Part shown: in pieces, positions 56,521-64,000 of the stretch
Numbering within the stretch: position 1 is the first letter of the stretch
Layout: each line of letters opens with the position of its first letter
DNA from: Pomphorhynchus laevis
Lineage: Eukaryota; Acanthocephala; Palaeacanthocephala; Echinorhynchida; Pomphorhynchidae
Reading direction: 5' to 3'
NCBI GenBank assembly: GCA_012934845.2
Contig: WNNJ02003727.1
Coordinates: 62,001 to 126,000 of the forward strand
Length of the DNA: 64,000 nucleotides
The notes under the pieces: generated by a model
What the model was told of the DNA's origin: nothing
Seen by the model: the letters and a program-made list of their open reading frames with translations, nothing else
Databases searched by the model: none
Position numbers and translations under genes: made by a program

Positions 56521-56990
56521 ATCAACACCGCAGTTCGAGTGCTCTTTCGCCTCCGTCGCTTCGACCACACATCCACATATTTTGCCCAACTCTCCTGGCC
56601 CACCATCCACATCCGCATCAAACTCCGCCTTCTTCTCATTACTTTTCGTCTCATCGCTGTCGGCTCCCCATCGTTCATCAACCTTCCTTTCTTAGACGAT
56701 ACTCGCCCCACCTCGCTATCGCTTCGTTCCTGTCATACCATCTTACTCCACGTTCCTAATTACTCCAACAACTACGGTCTCCGATCCTTCCTCGTCGCCG
56801 CCTCACTCGCCTGGAATCAACTCCCTCTCGACGTCCGCCGCGCTCCCTCATTTATCACATTCAAACACCTCCTCCGTTCACACCTTCTCGACGCCTGATT
56901 CACAGTTTTGTTTTTGTTGTGGTCATGTAAGCGTGCGCTGGCACGCATTTGCCACGTAAAAATAAATCTTTTTTTTTATTATTATCTTTA
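56521..56990 (+). mobile_element. 5'-truncated L2/CR1-like LINE, 3' end intact
   Basis: VLFRLRRFDHTSTYFAQLSW, SPSFINLPFLDDTRP and YGLRSFLVAASLAWNQLPLD are open to a stop at 56898, matching 28990-29336. The 3' hairpin GCGTGC-GCTG-GCACGC (56931-56946) and CCACGTAAAAATAAATC tail follow. It lies about 370 bases upstream of the UBE2G2-like start codon, in the opposite orientation. The open frame suggests a young insertion. Confidence 0.85.
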
Positions 56991-57039
56991 CAAGATGAAC
57001 GCTGACGAAGTTGGATATGACAAATAAATAATCAAAACG

Positions 57040-57530
57040 AATACAAAATTAAAAAAGGACGATAAAACCGACACTATAAAGAAATTGGTTGAGAAACTGG
57101 TCGACCTCGTTCCTCGGCCAATTTCTTTATATTGTTTCAACGGGTGTTAAACCGGCACTGTTTTGCCTATTGCATTAATTTTCATTGAAATTTTTAAAAT
57201 AATTCAACTAATAGTTGAATTAATTAAACTAATAATTGATTATCGTACGATTGCAAACGGACAATGAGCAATTACAATTGAGAAAATACAAAATTAAAAA
57301 AGGACGATAAAACCGACACTATAAAGAAATTGGTTGAGAAACTGGTCGACCTCGTTCCTCGGCCAATTTCTTTATATTGTTTCAACGGGTGTTAAACCGG
57401 CACTGTTTTGCCTATTGCATTAATTTTCATTGAAATTTTTAAAATAATTCAACTAATAGTTGAATTAATTAAACTAATAATTGATTATCGTACGATTGCA
57501 AACGGACAATGAGCAATTACAATTGAGTAA
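57040..57530. repeat. Exact 245-bp tandem duplication with internal hairpin
   Basis: The 245-base unit at 57040-57284 is followed by an apparently identical one at 57285-57529 and about 20 bases of a third. Each unit has the stem ATAAAGAAATTGG...CCAATTTCTTTAT (57076-57130 in unit 1) around GGTCGACC, and a smaller TTCAACTAATAGTTGAA palindrome. No protein is encoded. It abuts the 3' end of the LINE at 57545. Confidence 0.9.
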
Positions 57531-57544
57531 ATACAATTAAAAAA

Positions 57545-60500
57545 TAAATTAAATTTGTATTGTAAAATGTTTATTATTATTACTACTACAGGTCATAGCC
57601 ATAAGGCTGTTTTGACCGCTCACATAAAAAACAAATAAATACAAGAAAAAAAATCAAAAAAATCGTTCAGTATATATATCAGAACCATGGGTACTGCAGC
57701 AACCACCACTCGTTCTCATTTCGAATCCAGTTCTTTATATTGGATTTAAATTCATTGATTGTATGCACCGCAACGACATCAACTGGAAGACGATTCCAAA
57801 TATTCACCGCTCGATGAGACAGTCGGAAATGACGAGGGTATTTTCCGTGCTCATGTATTACTAGTACTTTCGAGTGCCCTCTACGTTCATCCCGTTCATT
57901 GAGTTCAACTCAATTTGCGGGAAAATTTTCATCTTTACTAATTAGTCGATACATAGCTAGAAGGTCGAAAAGAAGGAACCTTTCTAGCACTGTCGGCATA
58001 TTCAAACTTTTTATTCGTGCCTCAGAAAAGATATCGTACCTGAGGACATAATTTCGTAAACCGTCAAAGTATGAGCTCTAATTGATCAAGTTCTGTACGC
58101 GTACACGGAAAGACTACTGGCGACACATATTCTAATATCGGTCTTATAAGAGCATTATATAAACGCACAACACAAACGGGAGATAAATCTTTAAAGCAAT
58201 TTTTGACAATATAGGTCATTCTTCTTGCTGCGTTACAAATCCTATCAGTGTTAGCACGTGTTTTCAGATTGTTTTGAACAATTATACCAAGATCCAGAAT
58301 GGACTGCGTGGAAACAACAAACTCATCGCCAATAAAATATTCTTGACTCACATTGCTATGACCTAATCTCATATGTGCACACTTTTTAATATTCAATGCA
58401 ATTCCAGTATTTAAAGACCATCGATAAACAATGTTTAGGATATTTTGAAAGTCATTTCGATCCTTGTTGGTTTTAATCAATTTCCATACCTTTACATCGT
58501 CGGCAAAAGCTAAAACACTACAATCCTCAATTAAATCTAGTAGCTGATTTATAAATATGTTAAACAACAAGGGTCCTAAGACTGATCCCTGTGGTACTCC
58601 TGAGGTGATAGGACGATAAGACGATAGGCATTGACCTACACGAACAGCAAATGATCTATCTTTAAGAAAATCTTGAATCCAGCTTATAATGGAGCGATTG
58701 ACTTTATAAGACTCAAGGGTGGAAATTAGCATTTTGTGGGACACCCTATCAAAAGCCCGACTAAAGTCAAGAAATATTACGTCGATACAGTACCCGTTAG
58801 CAACATGTCCAACCCAATCTTCACGAGCATGTAATAAGTTTGTAAGACATAAACGCCGAGGGCGAAATCCATGCTGTGCATTATTGAGAATTCTTAGCGA
58901 ACTCAAATGATCATATATGCGTCTGTTTAGTATGTGCTCAATCACTTTGCATACAACACTAGTTAGACTTATTGCCCTATAGTTATTCGGATCATCTTTT
59001 TCACCATTTTTATAAATTGGTACTACAATCGCTTTTTTCCAGGCAGCAGGTAACTTCGAAATGCGCAAGCTCAGCTCAAATATGGAGGCTAATGGCTCAG
59101 CCAGAACAGGAGCAAGTAACTTAAGAAGTTGGGGGTGAATATCATCGGGGCCTGCCGCTGATGATCTAGATAACCTAGCCAATTCAACAAAAACCTCATG
59201 TGCTGTTATCGTTAAAACTGGAGAACCAATTTCTACCTGTTGTGATGCTGCATCTCCACATATGCTAGAGAAAGCATCTGGTGTCAGCTCAAAAGCGGAT
59301 GCAAACAATTCTGCCATGCTGTCTGGCGATGTCACTCGAGTGTTACCGTCTCTTAAAGATGAAATTGCTGGTAGCAGAGCTCTGGATCCTTTCACATAAG
59401 CCCAAAATTTTTTTGGTTCTGTATCAATTTGTAAAGCTAATTGATCTTCAAAACTTTGCCTTTTTGTAATCTTAAGGCGATTGACGAAATTTCGGAACAT
59501 TGTATACCGCTTTTTAAAATTATTCTGATGACGGCTTAGTTCAAATAGACGATTCCTATGTTTGAGAGCATATTGCAATTCAGTGTCAAACCAAGGAGGG
59601 TATTTAGCTTTACTTTTTGGTAATCTACGGAGTGGTGCAAACTTATCTGCAAGAGCTACTAAACCTGATTCAATAACATGCCACCTTACCTCAATGTCTT
59701 CACTAGCACAGTTGAATGGTGTTCTTAGTGCCGCCTCTCGTAATGAGTCTTCATCAATTTGTTGCCAAGATCTTTTCGACACTATCAAATTTTCCACTTT
59801 TGGGATCATACACCTATAAAAATAATTGAATAAGATCATGCAATGATCGCTCAATCCAATAGGACTCTGATAGCTCATATTACCCACACTTGTAATTAAT
59901 TTGGAAAATACCAAATCTAGACAAGATTCCTGGTTTTGCGCGAATCTGGTGGGCGACTGCACATGTTGCTCTAACATGAGATCATTTGTAAGAAAATTCC
60001 ACAAATCCACATCTGACTTGGAAGAACTACTATCCAAAACATAATTCCCGATGTGACCAGCTGAGGGTATATTAAAATCGCCAACTAGTAGATATTCTTC
60101 AAGCTCAGAACATTGACTAATTAGTGTAGAGAATTCATGACTCAATACGGATGATTGCGGCGACCTGTAGCACACGGCAATACCTAAGGGACCTCCGAAG
60201 TGTGAAACAATGACTGAGAGAAACTCACACGTGCCCAGTTCATTTTTAAAATTACGAGTGGAAGTAATGTTTAAGGGTGTCGATATATATAGCGCAACAC
60301 CACCACCCTTCCGAGACTCTCTCTATCAGCTCTCACCAAATTATATCCCATAATAGCAATTAAACCATCGGGGATATCACGATGCAGCCATGTTTCAGTG
60401 AGAGCCAGGATCGCTGGTTTATTTAAGATGACCCATGCCTTAAGTTCATCAAATTTTGGTAAAATACTCCTTAAATTAGTATAGGCGACACTAATACCAG

Positions 60501-60600
60501 AAGCAGAGGGTAATTGAGTAGTAATGTTGGATGTGATATCAATGCGCGCTAGATTTCCTAATTGTATATTCAAATAATTGTATTCAATTATTAACATATA
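57545..60600 (-). mobile_element. Jockey/CR1-group LINE, nearly complete ORF2
   Basis: Minus strand, from endonuclease start (60597) to a 3' UTR ending in a TAGTAGTAATAATAATAA tail (57590-57570). It contains SILPKFDELKAWV, LALTETWLHRDIP, LLVGDFNIPSAG, LSDHCMI, the FDTELQYALKHRNRL linker, YRAISLTSVVCKVIEHIL, IFLDFSRAFDRVSHKML, SGVPQGSVLGPLLFNIFINQ and LAFADDVKVW. The C-terminal domain extends past the stop at 58064 to about 57690. One frame change near 60320 and a few breaks in the last 130 codons spoil an otherwise long ORF, so it is a fairly young copy. Confidence 0.9.
58064..60175 (-). CDS. LINE ORF2, 703-codon endonuclease/RT frame
   Basis: This open frame starts inside the endonuclease (CYRSPQSSVLSHEFSTLISQ) and runs through GDFN, SDHC, the linker and all RT motifs, including the catalytic F-A-D-D. 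It ends just after LYNALIRPILEYVSPVVFPC. The product would nick target DNA and reverse-transcribe its own RNA. The endonuclease N-terminus lies in another frame at 60597-60271. Confidence 0.88.
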   Translation of the reverse strand: MCYRSPQSSVLSHEFSTLISQCSELEEYLLVGDFNIPSAGHIGNYVLDSSSSKSDVDLWNFLTNDLMLEQHVQSPTRFAQNQESCLDLVFSKLITSVGNMSYQSPIGLSDHCMILFNYFYRCMIPKVENLIVSKRSWQQIDEDSLREAALRTPFNCASEDIEVRWHVIESGLVALADKFAPLRRLPKSKAKYPPWFDTELQYALKHRNRLFELSRHQNNFKKRYTMFRNFVNRLKITKRQSFEDQLALQIDTEPKKFWAYVKGSRALLPAISSLRDGNTRVTSPDSMAELFASAFELTPDAFSSICGDAASQQVEIGSPVLTITAHEVFVELARLSRSSAAGPDDIHPQLLKLLAPVLAEPLASIFELSLRISKLPAAWKKAIVVPIYKNGEKDDPNNYRAISLTSVVCKVIEHILNRRIYDHLSSLRILNNAQHGFRPRRLCLTNLLHAREDWVGHVANGYCIDVIFLDFSRAFDRVSHKMLISTLESYKVNRSIISWIQDFLKDRSFAVRVGQCLSSYRPITSGVPQGSVLGPLLFNIFINQLLDLIEDCSVLAFADDVKVWKLIKTNKDRNDFQNILNIVYRWSLNTGIALNIKKCAHMRLGHSNVSQEYFIGDEFVVSTQSILDLGIIVQNNLKTRANTDRICNAARRMTYIVKNCFKDLSPVCVVRLYNALIRPILEYVSPVVFPCTRTELDQLELIL

Positions 60601-61019
60601 ATTGTTAACATATTCTTGTTAACAATTATTCAAGTTAACATATTCAAGTTAACATTTTCAAGTTAACATATTCTTGTTTGATCATCTGCGCTCTATGTTT
60701 TTCAAAAAAATAATGAACTTCTTCAAACAGAATCAACAGAATCGGTGATAGTGTGAGAAATGCATTTAATAATGACATCACGAAATAATTAGATGGACAT
60801 TAATTTTAATGTTCAAATTACATCTTTTCATTAGATATTAATGATTTTATTGATTAAAAACTCGTAATTTGGTTATTATTTTTTATTTTTATTTTTTTTT
60901 TATTTTCTCAAATGACAGAGTATAAAATCAAAGGCTAATAATAATTATTACAAGCAAACATTGGCTGTCTTCTGTTCATCGAAAATGATTCGTGAACAGG
61001 TTTTCCATATGTAGAGCGT

Positions 61020-61690
61020 GGCGCTCTTAAACAGGCAGATGCAGCACGAGCTAAGGCATATGAAATTTTCTATCGTATACTTTTTATTATTTGAGGATAT
61101 GGGAGTTCGCGTTTTGAGCTTAATTTTGACGCTATTTGCTTCATTATCATATTAGATTCCTGACTTGATCCTCCTGAAAACGAAAAAATTAACAGTCTGA
61201 AATGCGCATGTTCTAAACTTGAAATTTGCTCTCTCTCTATACTTCGATATTTTCCGTTCTTCATGGTATTCAAAGTCAGCCTTACACTCAGTTCGGGAGT
61301 TAGAGGGATCATGCACATTAAATATCGCGACATCCAAAAATGTCTACTCAAACCGGCTTACGAATAGTCCACTACATACAACATCCAGACGCGCTTCTTT
61401 CGATACGCTTGTGCTATTGTTATTAAAACGATAATCAGATAGAACGGGTGCTAATACTGGTTTAACCTCCACGCCACTGCATATCCCGCTTAAGAGGTGA
61501 GAAAATATATCCCTTAATTCATTATGCCTGATAGATGGTAACGCTCCAGTCTTGCACGAAAATGCATGATTGATAGTCATTTCTGAAGAACATATGCATT
61601 TTTTATTTTCTAATGCTCGCAAAGACCATCCATAGCGACCTGCTAATGCATCGCTAAACTCATTGTTTGTAAGCCGAAACCCCTCGTGAC
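61020..61690 (-). mobile_element. RLE-type retroelement (family a), C-terminal part
   Basis: The minus strand reads FRLTNNEFSDALAGRYGWSL, then KKCICS...NHAFSC, IRHNELRDIF, VKPVLAP and EARLDVVCSGLF. After one frame change it continues DVAIFNVHDPS, LEHAHFRLLIFSFSGG and PQIIKSIR. This is the most complete example of the family a tail in the window. It joins directly to a LINE piece at about 61690, so one inserted into or replaced the end of the other. Confidence 0.8.
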
Positions 61691-62762
61691 GTAGAGGCAG
61701 GGAATATAGAATCCTGGTACTGGAGAGAAGAATTGTCTATCGTAATGATATAGTCGCATAGGGAAAATCGATTGCGAGTGAGACAAAAGTTCTTGGCAAG
61801 GAAATTGGCAATGGAAAGAGGAGAAACCGATTTTCGCTCACCATCAACCAGACAGTTGATTGACGAAGATACCCTCTTACGGTTGCCAAGTAGTTGAAAA
61901 AGTCTCTTTTGATCGACATGAGACAAGGAACATATGGCAGCAATGAATTGATGTTTTTTTCTGACGTTTAAGAGAAGTCATTCTGTTGCGAATGGTAGTA
62001 TATAATCTGAAGGATCCGAGTCCACGCTTAAATAGTAGGAATGCATAATCACGTTCTCTGACAGCTCGCTTCAACTCACTGTCAAACCATTTGGGTTTGG
62101 AGGATTGTGGTTTACGTGTTACGCAAGAGGAAAAGGCGTGAAGTAGATTAATCAATGTTGTGTGGAGGAACGACCAGGCCACATGAACGCCGACTGTTCT
62201 AGCACAAGGCCATCTTACTAGGTTCAGCATTTCATTAATTGTATCGTAATCCGCATTCATAACACCAATCGTTTTTTTTTAAATTCACCAGACGCCAAAT
62301 ATGACCAGGTAGGATGATACGTAAAGTGCAGTGATCGCTGGAGCCTAATGGCGGACCGCAACTTAATGACTCAACGACAGAATCATTGATACATAGGCAT
62401 AAATCTAGCAGGGAATGACTTTTATTACGTATACGAGTATTACAATGGACAAGCTGACAGAGCGTGAGCTCATTGAATACATCAAGTAAGGCTGATGATT
62501 CTTCATCACACCCCTGGATCGCGGTATAAGAGACCCAATCGATATTTGGAGTGTTAAGATCTCCGCAGATTAAGGTATCCACATTGCCGGAAGAGTGATG
62601 TGTTAACGACTTTATGATGAGTGGTGTTTTTGATCGAGGACTACGATAAACAATACAAATGCGATAGACCTTACCTCGTTCCTCCGTCACTTCAATCCAC
62701 AAAAGCTCATTTCCATAATCAACAACAACGATTTTATTAAATAATAAATAACAAGCATGCAA
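61690..62762 (-). mobile_element. Jockey/CR1-group LINE, endonuclease and linker, truncated
   Basis: Frame 62762-62235: IVYRSPRSKTPLI, LICGDLNTPNIDW, LVHCNTRIRNKSHSLLDLCL and LGSSDHCTLRIIL (the GDLN and SDHC endonuclease motifs). Frame 62260-61877: PKWFDSELKRAVRERDYAFL linker. A third, 61926-61660, continues the linker before ending at the RLE piece. No RT remains. It differs in sequence from the 57.5-60.6 kb element. Confidence 0.8.
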
Positions 62763-62764
62763 TA

Positions 62765-64000
62765 CAACAAACAGTTAAGTCAAGTCAGATAGTTAGACAA
62801 ATCGAATCGCACAACAACATTCAATCTTCAGTTCTAGAATCTTCAGTCTTCAAAGTTACGGCCTCAAATCCATGGGGATCTGAGCCCCCAACCATTCCAA
62901 CACGCCGCTTTCCGACTGAACCACCCGGGGTATTTCCCCCTCCCGAAGAGACCAGTCAGCGCGGACTATGTTGGGTAAGCGAGAAATGAGGAGCTTAAGA
63001 AACCTTAGTCTTTGCTCTGGGGGACGTCCTCTAGAGAAGAAGACTAATCCCGAGATAGCCCAAGTGCCCCAAAGGCGCACCTGGGTTTTCCCATTCAACG
63101 ACAGATGCTGGGCACGTTTCAGAGCCCATCTAGCTCTCTTCGGGATACGTTTAAGTCTATCCAGGTCAGCTTTCGCCGACCAGTTCACCGAAACAGTGAA
63201 CCCCAGGTATTTTACTCGACTTGTGAAGGTAGGGAGTGGATCAGAGGCAAATAAGGAGGCAAGAGCAGAGAGTGCTAGTCTCTTAAGCTTTTGCTTCATC
63301 GCAGGGGAACCATGAAAGACAACCACCTGCGATTTGGCGGAGTTTAGAATAAGATTGGACCTATGTAACTGGTCTTTTAATCTTAAAAAGAAACGGCTGA
63401 TGTTAGAGACTACGTCCTTACACCTGCGTCCAGAGAACAGGGCTGTGGTGTCATCAGCGTACACCACTAGACGTTGATCACGCTGCTTAAATATTTTAAA
63501 GAGCTTTATGGAGGCAGCAAGATACAAGACAGGAAAAAGAGGTGAACCTTGAGGCACACCCGTAATAGGGTAGAACTGACGCGCATCAGGGTCGTCTTCG
63601 TAATAAAATCGCTTGGTGTTCAACAGTATCTCCACCCTGTTAACAATTCTCGCAGGCAACCCGATGGACCGGAGAGAAGAGATAACAAAAGGAATGGAGA
63701 TGCGGTCAAATGCAGCAGAAAAGTCAAGGAAAACAGCCACAGCAAGTTGATGGCTATTCTCCCGACAGAACTGATGCACTTCACCTACTGCTGAATGGAC
63801 CGAGCGACCTTTGACGAACCAATGGAAACCAGGTGGGATTAAGTTACGCCTACTTAAATGGTCGCGGATTCTACGCGCAAGCGCTTTTTCGTAGACCGAA
63901 ATGAGGGAATTTTGAATCGAAATGGGCCGCAGGTCTTTAGGACATGAGACCGGATATTTCTTTGGAATAAAAATTCTACGGCTAATGTTGATGCCGGCCA
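62765..64000 (-). mobile_element. Non-LTR retrotransposon RT, running off the window
   Basis: The minus strand is open from the window edge to a stop at 62856: KYPVSCPKDLRPISIQNSLI, LARRIRDHLSRRNLIPPGF, VFLDFSAAFDRISIPFVISS, TGVPQGSPLFPVLYL and VVYADDTTALFSG, then VKYLGFTVSVNWSAKADLDR. All RT motifs are present in one frame, and the 3' UTR (62850-62765) is followed by the endonuclease fragment of another LINE. The clade is uncertain, being neither the L2/CR1-like nor the RTE family here. The intact frame suggests youth. Confidence 0.85.

Noticed and set aside
1-64000. LTR retrotransposons, endogenous viruses, Polintons
   Set aside because: I looked for long terminal direct repeats, protease/integrase or capsid-like frames and found none. 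All reverse transcriptases here are of LINE, RLE or Penelope type.
1-64000. tRNA or rRNA genes
   Set aside because: No cloverleaf with proper A and B boxes and acceptor stem was found. The only B-box-like match is the degenerate one in Rep-A.

Overview
This is nuclear DNA of an AT-rich metazoan. Three host genes support that reading. One is a flightless-I homologue (LRR plus gelsolin repeats). One is a spliced UBE2G2/Ubc7-type ubiquitin-conjugating enzyme. The third is a spliced, signal-peptide-bearing EF-hand protein. Splice sites are canonical GT-AG, and introns are either about 50-60 nt or 2-6.6 kb and filled with repeats. I cannot assign a phylum. There is no bacterial operon, no CRISPR array and no tRNA/rRNA gene that I can support.

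Layout. 1-4.75 kb: pieces of a retroelement with a restriction-like endonuclease (RLE, R2-like) on the minus strand, and several AT-rich Penelope-like (PLE) fragments on the plus strand. 4.75-14.7 kb: AT-rich repeat country with foldback elements, a very abundant short repeat here called Rep-A, and small RLE, RTE and PLE scraps. 14.8-18.55 kb: single-exon flightless-I. 19.27-21.9 kb: an RTE-clade LINE (minus). 22.1-24.0 kb: RLE C-terminal scraps. 24.0-32.0 kb: an L2/CR1-like LINE with a 20-bp-monomer 5' leader, an inverted fragment of the same family and an older copy. 32.0-33.85 kb: a PLE with reverse transcriptase (RT) and GIY-YIG parts. 34.39-43.95 kb: the EF-hand gene (five exons, plus). 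44.7-45.4 kb: an RLE copy. 47.43-56.16 kb: the UBE2G2-like gene (five coding exons, minus), whose 6.6-kb last intron carries RLE, PLE, Rep-A and LINE RT remnants. 56.5-64 kb: a 5'-truncated L2/CR1-like copy, an exact 245-bp tandem duplication, a nearly complete jockey/CR1-group LINE, an RLE tail, and two more LINE pieces that run off the window.

The EF-hand and UBE2G2-like genes are convergent. The three host genes have no evident functional link: one concerns actin, one ER-associated ubiquitination, one is a predicted secreted calcium binder. The retroelements explain most of the rest. At least five non-LTR/PLE lineages are present, mostly 5'-truncated, nested or decayed, and no LTR element was recognised.

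The most unusual structure is a recurring module in several otherwise different inverted-repeat elements: a small hairpin immediately followed by CGAAA, in some copies preceded by CTGATGA or CTGAAGA, which resembles a hammerhead-ribozyme core. Also notable are a segment of about 1.5 kb present twice 25 kb apart, a covarying 3'-terminal hairpin in the L2/CR1-like family, and similar monomer-array leaders in front of two unrelated retroelement types.
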